Positions 42,623 to 51,259 of a stretch of 59,562 nucleotides of DNA are shown here, one piece after another. The DNA is from an uncultured Phocaeicola sp. (lineage in GTDB: Bacteria > Bacteroidota > Bacteroidia > Bacteroidales > Bacteroidaceae). The translations under genes and the position numbers were made by a program. Under the pieces are notes generated by a model that saw nothing but the letters and a program-made list of their open reading frames with translations, was not told the DNA's origin and searched no databases. The DNA is taken from positions 1 through 59,562 of the forward strand of contig CALUIZ010000020.1 in NCBI GenBank assembly GCA_944320815.1. The letters run 5' to 3'. The first letter of the stretch is position 1; each line of letters opens with the position of its first letter.

Positions 42623-44968
42623 TCACTTTTTCTTTTTGCCATAGCCATATCCGTAACCATATCCATAGCCATAACCGTAGCCGTAACCATACCCCCGGCG
42701 TTTCGGGTCCACACCATTCAGCACCAGAGCCATGTTGTTCAGCTTGCGTTCCGCATAAAGCTTCTCGATGTCAGGAAGCTGGCGGCGGTCAAGCTTACCC
42801 GCACGCACCACGAACACCGTCATGTCCGCCACACGGTTCGCGATGGCCGCATCCGCGATAATGCCCACCGGCACGTTGTCGGCGATGACATAGTCGTAAC
42901 GCTTGCGAAGCTCAGCCATCAGCTCATCCAGACGGCTGTCCATCAGCAACTCGGCCGGATTGGGAGCAGCCGCCCCCGCGCCGATGACATCAATCTTCTC
43001 CCCCTTCTGGATGATGTCGTCCACAGCGACCGAAGAATCAGCCAGATAATTGGTCACTCCCGGATGCCGGTGCGCATGGAAATGACGGCTCAACGTCCCC
43101 TTGCGGATGTCCAGATCCACCAGTACGACACGCTTCTTCGCATACACGAGACTCATGGCCAGATTGCGCGAGATGAACGTCTTTCCCGCCCCCTCACTGA
43201 AAGAAGTGAAGGTGATGACCTGCATCCCCTTGTCACGGCGCGCCATGAAAGACAGGTTGGTGCGGAGAATACGGAACGACTCGGAAGTCATGTCGTCGCC
43301 ATGGTCGCTCACCACCGTTTCCGGTCCCTCCTTCGCCATGCGCCTGTCCATCGGAATCTCGCCCAGGAACGGCACGTTGACCGCCTCCTCCACATCCTTG
43401 CGGCTACGGACACGGGTATCCATGAACAGGATGACCAGACAGGCCACCGCCGGAACCGCCAGTCCCACCAGGAAGCCCAGCAGCAGAATACGGTTGCGCT
43501 GCGGCGCAATCGGAGCGTCGCTTCCGTCCGCGCTGTCAATCACCCGTGCGTTGTTGTCCGCCATCGCCTGCGAAAGCGCATTCTCCTCACGCCGGTTCAG
43601 CAGGAAAAGATAAAGCGACTCCTTGATTTTCTGCTGTCGTTCGATTGACAGCATCCTCCGTTCCTTGGTAGGGATGGAGATGACACGCTGCTGCGCCCGC
43701 TGCTCACGGCTCTGCGCGTCGTTGCGCTTCACGTTCAGGCTCACAATCATATTATCCACGGCACGGATGATGTTCTGCTTCATCGCCCGCAGAGAATTGT
43801 TCAGCTCCTCCACCACCGGGTTCTTCTCGCTGCTGTCGTCAATCAGACGGTCGCGCTTCAGCTTGGCGGCATTATAAAGACTGATCTGGTTCTCGATGTT
43901 CATGTCCCCGATTCCCGTATTCGACGGAATCAGGTCGGTTTCCTTGGCCGGGTCCGTCAGATACTCCCGGATATAGTCGGCCAAACGGAGCTGCGTTTCC
44001 AGCTCCAGCGCATCCGCGTTATACTTCTGCGACTCAGACATATACATTCCAGCCGTAGAACCGATGTCCACAATCTGGTTCGCCCGCTTGAACGACTCCA
44101 GGTCAGACTCCACCCCACCCAGCTCACGCTCGATGATAATCAGACGCTCGTTGATGAAGTTCGCCGTATTGACGGCCACCTGATTCTTGTCGCGGATAGC
44201 CTCCTCATTATACACCGCAATCAGCATGTTGAGCACATCCTCCGCACGAGCCGGAGAACTGTCCTTCAGCGAAAGAGTCAGAATGGAAGACTCCTCCTCC
44301 TCCTGACGGATACCCACCCCGCCGCGGTAATAGTTGACCACAGACTCAAGCGGAAGCTTCGTCACATGCACCGGCACATCCTTCCACGACGCTCCCCAGT
44401 AGTTAGTCCGGCTCACCACGATGTGACTGTTGTCCACCTCCACCGTGTCATTGAACGCCACCTTTTCCGCCAGCACCTCTCCCGAACGGGAAATCCGCAC
44501 CGAAGCACTGTCTACAGGCACGATGGTAAAAGACATGTACTGTTCCGAAAGAGCCTCCGGGAAACTTACATGAATCGGAGCCAGCGTATAAAGCTCCTTC
44601 TTGCGCAGTCCGTCATCCACCTGATAACTCACGTCGGCATGCACGCGCTGCACCACCTCGCGCATCAGTCTCTTTGAACGGAACTGAAGAATCTCGTTCG
44701 CCACATTCACCTTGTTGATGAAATTATCATAACGGTCAAGCCCCGCCGTCGAAGTCTTGCTCGAGGGGTCCTTGATGATGACGGTGGCCGAACGGAAATA
44801 CACACGCGGCGAACGGGCATAATACAGCCACGCCAGTCCGCCGAACACCACTACGGACACCAGAAACCACTTCCAGCGGGAAGCGAAATAGACCAGCAAA
44901 TCAACCACGTTGATGCCCTGGTCTGTCTTGTTGTTTGATGGATTGTTGCTATTCATATTTTCAGTCAT
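42623..44968 (-). CDS. Wzc-type capsule chain-length/tyrosine autokinase
   Basis: A 781-residue inner-membrane protein. Residues about 1-500 are the Wzz-like chain-length domain with membrane segments near residues 35-55 (FLVSVVVFGGLAWLYY) and 505-530 (ILLLGFLVGLAVPAVACLVI), separated by a long periplasmic helical region. The cytosolic kinase follows: Walker A FSEGAGKTFISRNLA, Walker A' VVLVDLDIRKGT and Walker B VIADNVPVGIIADA. The C-terminus is a run of alternating Gly and Tyr (nine Tyr) plus four Lys, the autophosphorylation cluster. It controls polymer length and export with the Wza-like lipoprotein encoded 34 bp upstream. The start at 44968 (ATG) replaces a TTG at 44974. It is the last gene of the leftward capsule operon. 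Confidence 0.93.
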   Translation of the reverse strand: MTENMNSNNPSNNKTDQGINVVDLLVYFASRWKWFLVSVVVFGGLAWLYYARSPRVYFRSATVIIKDPSSKTSTAGLDRYDNFINKVNVANEILQFRSKRLMREVVQRVHADVSYQVDDGLRKKELYTLAPIHVSFPEALSEQYMSFTIVPVDSASVRISRSGEVLAEKVAFNDTVEVDNSHIVVSRTNYWGASWKDVPVHVTKLPLESVVNYYRGGVGIRQEEEESSILTLSLKDSSPARAEDVLNMLIAVYNEEAIRDKNQVAVNTANFINERLIIIERELGGVESDLESFKRANQIVDIGSTAGMYMSESQKYNADALELETQLRLADYIREYLTDPAKETDLIPSNTGIGDMNIENQISLYNAAKLKRDRLIDDSSEKNPVVEELNNSLRAMKQNIIRAVDNMIVSLNVKRNDAQSREQRAQQRVISIPTKERRMLSIERQQKIKESLYLFLLNRREENALSQAMADNNARVIDSADGSDAPIAPQRNRILLLGFLVGLAVPAVACLVILFMDTRVRSRKDVEEAVNVPFLGEIPMDRRMAKEGPETVVSDHGDDMTSESFRILRTNLSFMARRDKGMQVITFTSFSEGAGKTFISRNLAMSLVYAKKRVVLVDLDIRKGTLSRHFHAHRHPGVTNYLADSSVAVDDIIQKGEKIDVIGAGAAAPNPAELLMDSRLDELMAELRKRYDYVIADNVPVGIIADAAIANRVADMTVFVVRAGKLDRRQLPDIEKLYAERKLNNMALVLNGVDPKRRGYGYGYGYGYGYGYGYGYGKKKK
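42638..42694 (-). repeat. in-gene Gly-Tyr codon repeat
   Basis: An imperfect 6-bp tandem repeat (GGx-TAx) encodes G(YG)9 at the Wzc C-terminus. The third positions vary, so the amino-acid pattern is kept by selection rather than by recent slippage. Confidence 0.9.
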
Positions 44969-45002
44969 TTTCAAAAACGGAAATCCGGGTTTGTTCAGGC
45001 CG

Positions 45003-45794
45003 TCACTTCAACGCCCATATCAACGTGCAGATTACAGACGTGAGAGACAGCAACGTGGTGGTAATCTGCCAGCTTCTGTCCTCCGCATCCTTCTTCCGGT
45101 ATTTCGGCTCCACATACACGATGTCATTCTGCTGGAGATAATAGCACGGCGACTCGAATATGTCCTTCGAGCGGAGGTCGTGCATGAACATCTCCCGTCC
45201 GTGCTCCGTCTCGCGGATCACCGCCACCCGGTCAATGCGTCCCTTCGAAGTGACGTCGCCGGCCTGCGCGATGGCCTCCACCAGCGTGATGCGGTCGCCG
45301 TTGACCGAGAACGTACCGTTGCGTCCCACCGCTCCCAGCACAGTATATTTGAAGTTCAGGAACTCCACCGACACCAGCGGGTCCTTGATGTAGTTCCCCT
45401 CCACGATGCGCCGCTTGATCATCTCGGTCAGTTCGCTCACCTTCATCCCCTCCACATGCAGCTTTCCGAGAATCGGGAAATCAATGTCCCCGTCCACATC
45501 CACACGGTATCCCTTGGGGCCTCCCGCAGACACTTCGGAAGCCACCACGTCGCCTCCGCTCCCTATGTGGAAATTGCCCCCCTGCATGTTGAAGGGAATA
45601 GCCAGTTCCGGGTTCTTGCAACTTACTGTAATGCTCAGACGGTCGTCACGGTGGACGATAGCCTCCTTCTTCACATTAAACACGTATTCCTCACCCACTT
45701 CCATGTCCTGCAAGTAAACGAATTTCTTGCGCGAAGCACAGGAAGACAACAACAAAACGGCAAGCAATCCTGCCCATAGAATTTGTTTGTTCAT
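45003..45794 (-). CDS. Wza-like polysaccharide export lipoprotein
   Basis: A 263-residue lipoprotein of the outer-membrane polysaccharide export (OPX) family. Signal and lipobox: LLAVLLLSSC, mature Cys about residue 19. The Poly_export domain has RDDRLSITVSCKNPELA, then the SLBB-type sequence DGDIDFPILGKLHVEGMKVS and DPLVSVEFLNFKYTVLGAV. A second SLBB is NGTFSVNGDRITLVEAIAQA. A C-terminal hydrophobic segment (LLSLTSVICTLIWAL) closes the protein. It forms the outer-membrane exit for the polymer together with Wzc. It follows a 142-bp gap after the HprK-like gene, which may contain a secondary start of transcription, although no -7 box is seen. Confidence 0.93.
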   Translation of the reverse strand: MNKQILWAGLLAVLLLSSCASRKKFVYLQDMEVGEEYVFNVKKEAIVHRDDRLSITVSCKNPELAIPFNMQGGNFHIGSGGDVVASEVSAGGPKGYRVDVDGDIDFPILGKLHVEGMKVSELTEMIKRRIVEGNYIKDPLVSVEFLNFKYTVLGAVGRNGTFSVNGDRITLVEAIAQAGDVTSKGRIDRVAVIRETEHGREMFMHDLRSKDIFESPCYYLQQNDIVYVEPKYRKKDAEDRSWQITTTLLSLTSVICTLIWALK

Positions 45795-45936
45795 CTCTTG
45801 TCTGATTGTAATTTAAGAGTTAATAATTAAGAGTTTAGTTTTCCAATATTTTGCCTGCAAGTTTTCCGCGCCATCCCGACAAACCTATCCGCCTGTTTCT
45901 TCCCGAAAAGGCCGTCATCCGCAACGGAACAACCCG
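45795..45936. other. gap between HprK-like and Wza-like genes
   Basis: Read leftward it contains a 27-codon frame (45918-45835, beginning MTAFSGRNRRIGLSGWRGKL). This is in phase with the HprK-like gene beyond its stop and could be an old C-terminal extension or chance. Near 45812-45834 lies the low-complexity word gagttaataattaagagttt, similar to a spacer at 18197-18230. Confidence 0.35.
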
Positions 45937-46833
45937 CTATTTTTTTCCTGCCAAAAATCCTTCCGCACACACCCGTGCCGCCTCCTCGTCGGGCCGGCAT
46001 TCCAGCACGGCCACCGGTACGGCACCGGCCATGAAAGACAACGTATCGTAAAGCATGTTGCGCAGACGCGCATCCCTGTTGATTACCGAACATCCCGGAT
46101 ACAGCGCGACAAACGCCTCCACCCCCTTCTGCGGGAGGAAACGATTGACCGGAGCCTGCCGCAGGCGGGCCATGCCGCCCACCGGAGCGGACAGGTTTCT
46201 GTAGCAGGGTGTCTTTCCGCTCCATGGCGTACCATAAGCGATTACCGAACCGCCGACGATGCGGACAGTCGGATTGTCATCATTCAGCAATGACGAACCG
46301 GGGATGTGTCCAAGCCAAAGGGAAGCATGCGTGCTTTTCCCCGTACCGCTTTTCCCCATGAAAAGATAAGCCCGCCCTCCGCAGCAGACCGCCGAGGCAT
46401 GTATCGACACCGCACGGCGGAACAGCACCGCCTGAGAGTAGGCCACACGAAGCAATGACGACAGCACCTGCCCCACATACTTGTCTTCCCAGTGCACATA
46501 AGCCCTCACCACCGAGAAATCCGTATCCGTCAGGATATAATGCATCACCCCGCTCCGTGAATCGGGCCGCACCTCCACACGATAACCCTCCGGCACGGCA
46601 TACAGACGGAGAAGCCCCATGTCGTTCTCGTCCTCTTCCAGCAACTTCCCCCGCGACTCCTCCGGCTCTTCCGCAAATGCCGAAACCGTGAAATCGAAAA
46701 GCTTTTCCCCTTCCGCACTTTCCGCACACCGGAACGGACGGAAAGAAGGCAGAAGCGTATCCGCATCCCTGCCCTCCGGAAGACAGACCGAAAGGCCAAA
46801 GCCCGCCACACAAAAATGATATTCCTTCCTCAT
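45937..46833 (-). CDS. HPr-kinase-like P-loop protein
   Basis: A 298-residue protein with an HprK-type P-loop: GKSGTGKSTHASLWLGH at residues 160-176, following HASAVCCGGRAYLFM. Further along, NDDNPTVRIVGG, YGTPWSGKTPCYRN and LRQAPVNRFLPQK match the HPr-kinase-like group found with PqqD proteins. The N-terminal 140 residues are a separate domain (PEGYRVEVRPDSRSGVMHY). It lacks the full HPr kinase/phosphorylase layout and the organism has no obvious need for it here, so HPr is unlikely to be its substrate. Such kinases phosphorylate lasso-type peptides in some RiPP clusters and also occur in exosortase-type polysaccharide loci. Its ATG overlaps the nucleotidyltransferase stop (ATGA). Confidence 0.8.
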   Translation of the reverse strand: MRKEYHFCVAGFGLSVCLPEGRDADTLLPSFRPFRCAESAEGEKLFDFTVSAFAEEPEESRGKLLEEDENDMGLLRLYAVPEGYRVEVRPDSRSGVMHYILTDTDFSVVRAYVHWEDKYVGQVLSSLLRVAYSQAVLFRRAVSIHASAVCCGGRAYLFMGKSGTGKSTHASLWLGHIPGSSLLNDDNPTVRIVGGSVIAYGTPWSGKTPCYRNLSAPVGGMARLRQAPVNRFLPQKGVEAFVALYPGCSVINRDARLRNMLYDTLSFMAGAVPVAVLECRPDEEAARVCAEGFLAGKK

Positions 46834-47930
46834 CTGAACTGTCCTTTCAACAAATCCGCCACTATCCAGAACGCCTCTTTGGGCGCATACCTGTATGAAA
46901 AACCCACATTATGCAAAAAAGAACGGGAAGTGTGCAGCTTCCGCATCCATGCCGGACGGCCCGACACGTTCCGTCCCTCGGCATACAGTCCGAAATTCCC
47001 TCCTCTCCACACAATATCAAGCAGAGGGCGTGAAGAAGCGTCCCTCTCTTCCGAGAAAGGAAAACAGACGGAAGGCATTCCCAGACTGTCCACAAGAAAA
47101 GCGGACAGCAGCCGGTTCCATCTGTCCAGCCCCATAGACCGGAACACACGTTTCATGCTGACAGCATCCACTTCGCCGCACCACTTGCGGCAAGCCATCG
47201 CCATGTCGCACAACTGACGCAGCCCGATTCCCCAACCAAGCGCGTGCTTCAATATATGCGTGTCGAGCAACAGCAAATTCAATGACGGAGAAGGAACAGC
47301 CACTTCCACATCCACGGAAGGCAATGCCGTCCGGCACCAGCCGGACTCAGCCTCCAGTGCCTCCAGCCTACGCTTCAGAGAAGGATTGCGCAAATCGAAC
47401 ATACGCTCATGCTGCTCCACTTCAATACCCTTATAAAGATAAGAAGAACTTCCGTCGGGCATCTTCTCCACCCTGCCGCCTTTCTCCCTCACACAAGACA
47501 GAGCAGCCTCCCCTTCCTCCTTACGGGGAAAATAGAAATCAATGTCACCGCACTCCCGCAACAAAGGATTCGGATACAGAACGGCCACCCCCTGCCCTTT
47601 CAGGAGAACCGGCTCCAGTCCCTGCGCCCCGAACATTGCATGAAGTCCGGCCACAGCCGCGTCCATCTCACGGTTTTTCCTCTCTATCGCGTCCACCACA
47701 GCCACCCAGCGCGCCAACAAGGCCGCCGGCGGGAGCAAGTCTTCGGGCAGATAATTCAGGCCATGGAACACAATCCCTGTCACCGTCTGCCGCCGGGCCA
47801 GATAAAAGACCTCCGTCCAATTTTCCGCCCGCAAGGGAAAAAGCGACAAATCGTCCACTTCCCTTTCCCACAATCCTGCCCGCAGCAACGCGAGCAATGC
47901 GGCATGCACATCGTTCCGTCCGTATTCCAT
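46830..47930 (-). CDS. uncharacterised nucleotidyltransferase (NTP_transf_5-like)
   Basis: A 366-residue protein of the nucleotidyltransferase group usually labelled NTP_transf_5. The core motif is seen at about residues 110-140: LEPVLLKGQGVAVLYPNP, then LLRECGDIDFYFP, where the DID aspartates would bind metal. A helical N-terminal domain precedes it (GRNDVHAALLALLRAG, LPEDLLPPAALLARWVAVVD). Later segments (LLLLDTHILKHALGWGIGLR, then QLCDMAMACRKW) are helical and conserved in the family. The open frame runs to a TTG at 47996 inside the PqqD gene; the ATG at 47930 is preferred, 19 bp after the PqqD stop. It is translationally coupled to the HprK-like gene. The acceptor, sugar, peptide or lipid, is unknown. 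Confidence 0.8.
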   Translation of the reverse strand: MEYGRNDVHAALLALLRAGLWEREVDDLSLFPLRAENWTEVFYLARRQTVTGIVFHGLNYLPEDLLPPAALLARWVAVVDAIERKNREMDAAVAGLHAMFGAQGLEPVLLKGQGVAVLYPNPLLRECGDIDFYFPRKEEGEAALSCVREKGGRVEKMPDGSSSYLYKGIEVEQHERMFDLRNPSLKRRLEALEAESGWCRTALPSVDVEVAVPSPSLNLLLLDTHILKHALGWGIGLRQLCDMAMACRKWCGEVDAVSMKRVFRSMGLDRWNRLLSAFLVDSLGMPSVCFPFSEERDASSRPLLDIVWRGGNFGLYAEGRNVSGRPAWMRKLHTSRSFLHNVGFSYRYAPKEAFWIVADLLKGQFR

Positions 47931-47949
47931 GACTCTCCCGGCAAAACTT

Positions 47950-48231
47950 TCAGGCAAGCAGTCCGTATCTCTTCCATTCGTCCAACTGCCGTTCAATGTC
48001 CTTTACGGCAGTAGGCCCGTCCACTTCATACTCTTCACACAACCATCCGGCCAGCTCCTCCGGAGTACAGTCCTCTCCGGCCATCTTCTCCCACAGACGG
48101 GCCGCCGTCTCATTCAGCGTAAACACGTCGCTCATATTCACATTCCCGTCGCAGACCTTCACAATCATATACTGACTGCCTATCTTCCGCAACTGCAGAC
48201 CAGCCTTCGGCTTCACCATATTCCCACTCAT
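47950..48231 (-). CDS. PqqD-family protein (RRE-like)
   Basis: A 93-residue winged-helix protein of the PqqD family, the RiPP recognition element fold that binds leader peptides. The pattern is LQLRKIGSQYMIVKV, then NVNMSDVFTLNETAARLWEK, with the C-terminal helices EELAGWLCEEYEVD and DIERQLDEWKRYGLL. In known systems PqqD-like proteins present a peptide to a modifying enzyme. Here no radical SAM enzyme, protease or obvious precursor gene is nearby. It begins 13 bp after the sugar-transferase stop and precedes the nucleotidyltransferase and HprK-like genes, forming a compact three-gene unit inside the capsule operon. Confidence 0.83.
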   Translation of the reverse strand: MSGNMVKPKAGLQLRKIGSQYMIVKVCDGNVNMSDVFTLNETAARLWEKMAGEDCTPEELAGWLCEEYEVDGPTAVKDIERQLDEWKRYGLLA

Positions 48232-48244
48232 AAAAATTTCAGAT

Positions 48245-48922
48245 TCAGAACTTTTTCCCGGAAAGGATGGAATAGACCGTCAGAAAAATGATTTTCATGT
48301 CCAGCCAGAAGGAACGGTTGTTCAGGTAGTTCAAATCCATCCGCAAACGCTCAAGCATCTTTTCCATCGTATCCGTATAACCGTTATAAAGCGTAGCCAT
48401 AGAGAAAAGCCCCGGACGAAGCTGATACAGAAGTTCATACCTCGGGTTGATGGCCTTTATCTTGTCTACAAAGAACTTGCGTTCCGGACGCGGACCGACA
48501 AAACTCATGTCTCCCTTCAGCACATTCCACAACTGCGGAAGCTCGTCCAGATGATGCTCACGCAGGAAACGACCGATCTTGGTCAACCGCTTGTCGCCCT
48601 TCTGGCACAATGCAGGCTTTCCGTCCGATTCAGCCGCCACAGTCATGGAACGGAACTTGTAGAGAACAAAAATCTTCCCATGATACCCCACACGTTCCTG
48701 CCGGAAAATGACCGGCCCTCCATCCTCACGCTTGATAAGCCAGCTTATAGCCAGCAGCACCGGCGAAAACACCACCATTCCCATCAGGCTCGCCGACACA
48801 TCGAAGAAACGTTTCGCCGCACACGCAGCAAGCGACATTTCTCCTCCACTTTTCTTACAATCGACATCTAGTCCGTTAATTTTCAAGACATCAGTAAAAG
48901 ATTCTGTCTTCTTCTCATTCAT
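48245..48922 (-). CDS. initiating sugar phosphotransferase (polyprenyl-phosphate)
   Basis: A 225-residue membrane enzyme of the bacterial sugar transferase family (WcaJ/ExoY type). It transfers a sugar 1-phosphate onto undecaprenyl phosphate to begin the repeat unit. Hallmarks: the membrane hairpin near residues 38-62 (VSASLMGMVVFSPVLLAISW), KREDGGPVIFRQERVGYHGK, FVLYKFRSMTV, LTKIGRFLREHHLDELPQLW, NVLKGDMSFVGPRPE and YQLRPGLFSMATLYNG. It lacks the N-terminal multi-helix domain of the long WbaP type. The ATG overlaps the end of the preceding glycosyltransferase gene by 8 bp. The identity of the first sugar is not predictable. Confidence 0.94.
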   Translation of the reverse strand: MNEKKTESFTDVLKINGLDVDCKKSGGEMSLAACAAKRFFDVSASLMGMVVFSPVLLAISWLIKREDGGPVIFRQERVGYHGKIFVLYKFRSMTVAAESDGKPALCQKGDKRLTKIGRFLREHHLDELPQLWNVLKGDMSFVGPRPERKFFVDKIKAINPRYELLYQLRPGLFSMATLYNGYTDTMEKMLERLRMDLNYLNNRSFWLDMKIIFLTVYSILSGKKF

Positions 48923-50021
48923 AGTAATATATATTTAAACACTTCTCTATCATCCGTTCTTTAGTAAACAGACTGCAATAACGTTTCCTTGCGCCTGCCG
49001 CATATCTTTGGTAGACAGCCGGATCTGCAGTCACAGACACGATAGCCTCGGCCAAAGCCTGCGAATCGCACGGCGGCACGTTCAGTCCCGACACCCCGTG
49101 TTCGTTGACCCACGGCACTCCCGACTGGGGAATGTTCGTCGCGACCACAGGCTTCCCGCACGACATGGCCTCAATCTGCACGATGCCGAAAGCCTCCGTC
49201 TTCTGCACCGAACTCAGGCAGAACACATCGCAGGCACTATAATAAGCCGGAAGAAGGTCATCAGACACGAAGCCGAGCAGCTTCACCCTGTCCTCCAGTC
49301 CCGACACCCGGATCTGGTTCTCCAGCTCATCATGCAGCGGCCCTGTACCACCAATCAGTATCACAAAATCATCCGTCAGATAACGGGCGGAATCCACCAG
49401 ATACCGATAGCCCTTATAACCGATAAGACGACCCAAAGAAAACACGATTTTCCGTCCGCCGTAGAACTCCTTAATCCGCCGCGCCCCTTCTGCATCCTCC
49501 TCAACGGGAGGCACTCCGATGGGCAGACAGCGGGTCTTCGACTGCACAGCCTCCAGGAAAGGAGACTCCCGAAGATAAACCAGAGTAGTGCCGACAATCA
49601 CATCCGCCCGCCGGACGAGCCAACTCTGGAAGGGCTTGTAAAGCTTCAACAACGTTTTCTGCTTCAGAATGTCGGCATGCCAGTGCAAGACCACCTTCCC
49701 CTTATAGCCGGACAGAAAAAGAGCCATACAGGCCATAGGGTCCGGATGATGCACATGCACAATATCATAATTCCCACACACACGGCGGAAAGTGAAAATC
49801 ATGGCCGGAGAAATCATGGTAGCCGCCGCTTTTGTCCACGCATGGCAACATATGACATTCGCATGTGCGTTCACCGGAATAATCCGGCTTCCGCCCTGCA
49901 ACGCAGCGCACATCATGTCACAGTCCACCCCACGCTCAGACAGTCCGGCGGTCAAGTCGTATGCCACTTTCTCCACACCTCCCTGTATCGGATAGAATTT
50001 GCCTAACTGTAGGATTCTCAT
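48915..50021 (-). CDS. glycosyltransferase family 4
   Basis: A 368-residue GT-B glycosyltransferase (GT4) from the ATG at 50021; the frame opens two codons earlier with GTG. N-terminal MRILQLGKFYPIQGGVEKVA is typical of the family's acceptor domain. The donor-site motif is VFCLSSVQKTEAFGIVQIEA, followed by MSCGKPVVATNIPQSG. It adds one sugar from an NDP- or GDP-donor to the lipid-linked repeat in the cytosol. The start is 2 bp before the preceding GT4 stop (50024), so the two are coupled. Confidence 0.92.
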   Translation of the reverse strand: MRILQLGKFYPIQGGVEKVAYDLTAGLSERGVDCDMMCAALQGGSRIIPVNAHANVICCHAWTKAAATMISPAMIFTFRRVCGNYDIVHVHHPDPMACMALFLSGYKGKVVLHWHADILKQKTLLKLYKPFQSWLVRRADVIVGTTLVYLRESPFLEAVQSKTRCLPIGVPPVEEDAEGARRIKEFYGGRKIVFSLGRLIGYKGYRYLVDSARYLTDDFVILIGGTGPLHDELENQIRVSGLEDRVKLLGFVSDDLLPAYYSACDVFCLSSVQKTEAFGIVQIEAMSCGKPVVATNIPQSGVPWVNEHGVSGLNVPPCDSQALAEAIVSVTADPAVYQRYAAGARKRYCSLFTKERMIEKCLNIYYYE

Positions 50022-50023
50022 AA

Positions 50024-51259
50024 TCACATCTTGCTTGACAGCCTGTCATAAAGCTGTATGTAATCGGCATAACGGTCGGCCTTCCTGAAATGCTTGAGCG
50101 CATATTCGCGACACCGGCCGACATAGCCTCCTTTACCAACCTTTTCAATCCTGCGCACAGCTTCCAGCAGTCCGTCCACATCCCCCCGCTCTATCACGAA
50201 ACCCGTATCCGGAGTGACAGCCTCCACGCTTCCCCCCGTCCGGTAGGTCACGACCGGTGTGCCACAGGCAATCGCTTCAAGATTGACGGTTGGATAATTG
50301 TCCTGCCAAGTAGGATTGACAAACGCATCCGCCGCACTGTACAATGCGGCCAACTGGCGGATATTTTCTGTACGGCGGATTCCCACCACATTCTGCGGGA
50401 AAGAACGTTTCTGCTCTTCCGTCACCCCGACAAGCACAATCACCTCATCCTCACGCAGCAATCCGGCCAGTTTCATAAAGTCTGCAAGCCCCTTTTCCTC
50501 ACTCCAGATGCTCGCCACCCCCAGAACAACATGCTTGTTCTGGAGTCCGTACTTATCTTTCACTTCATCCGGGTCACACACATCAAACACATCCGTGTCA
50601 ATGCCGTTGTGAATCACCTGAAACGGATAGTCTTTCAAGAAAGAACGGCCCATCTCCCCCCTTATCCAGTGGGATACGGGAACAATGACCAGCTTGTCAT
50701 GCGGCATGGAAGTAAAAGCCTCCTTCTTGTCCGCAAAGTTCTGCGCGGAACGGTCAAGCCACCAACTTGCCGGAAACTTCCTTTTCTGCGGGCAACCGCC
50801 ACAACCGGCCTCCCACTTCTCACAATCTATATAAGAATAGTAATAGCAATGCCCCGTGTACAGCCAGCAATCGTGCACTGTCCATATCACAGGAATACCG
50901 CTCCCGCTCAGATAATCGAACAATATCTTATAGTTCAGGAAATACCCATGAATGTTATGTATATGAATGACATCCGGACGAATCTCTTCCAACTGACGGA
51001 CAAACCTGCGGGTAGCGGACACGGAAGCCAACCCATGCCGGTCGAAAAGCCGGGTCTCAAGCCCATGCCAGCAGGTATCCCACTTGTCCCCTACAGGAAC
51101 CAGATGCGACTTGCAGTCGCGAAAACCGTCACGCCCTTTACTGTAAGCGATATAACTTTCCCATCCGCTCCGCATGGCCAGTTCACCGATTTCCTGCATG
51201 ATGCGCCCTGTAGAAGTGGAAATTCGCAATACCGGATTTATCTGCAACAGCTTTTTCAT
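50024..51259 (-). CDS. glycosyltransferase family 4
   Basis: A 411-residue GT-B enzyme. The N-terminus contains LRISTSTGRIMQEIGELAMR, and an acceptor-domain stretch has TVHDCWLYTGHCYYYSYIDC with CEKWEAGCGGCPQKRKFP, a pattern seen in WcaC/colanic-type transferases. The donor motif is ADAFVNPTWQDNYPTVNLEA, then IACGTPVVTYRTGGS. It overlaps the upstream GT4 gene by 4 bp. The sugar specificity is unknown. Confidence 0.91.
   Translation of the reverse strand: MKKLLQINPVLRISTSTGRIMQEIGELAMRSGWESYIAYSKGRDGFRDCKSHLVPVGDKWDTCWHGLETRLFDRHGLASVSATRRFVRQLEEIRPDVIHIHNIHGYFLNYKILFDYLSGSGIPVIWTVHDCWLYTGHCYYYSYIDCEKWEAGCGGCPQKRKFPASWWLDRSAQNFADKKEAFTSMPHDKLVIVPVSHWIRGEMGRSFLKDYPFQVIHNGIDTDVFDVCDPDEVKDKYGLQNKHVVLGVASIWSEEKGLADFMKLAGLLREDEVIVLVGVTEEQKRSFPQNVVGIRRTENIRQLAALYSAADAFVNPTWQDNYPTVNLEAIACGTPVVTYRTGGSVEAVTPDTGFVIERGDVDGLLEAVRRIEKVGKGGYVGRCREYALKHFRKADRYADYIQLYDRLSSKM

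Noticed and set aside
45937..46833. HprK proper, acting on HPr in carbon catabolite control
   Set aside because: The P-loop is shared, but the flanking domain and genome context (capsule, PqqD, nucleotidyltransferase) fit the HPr-kinase-like group instead.
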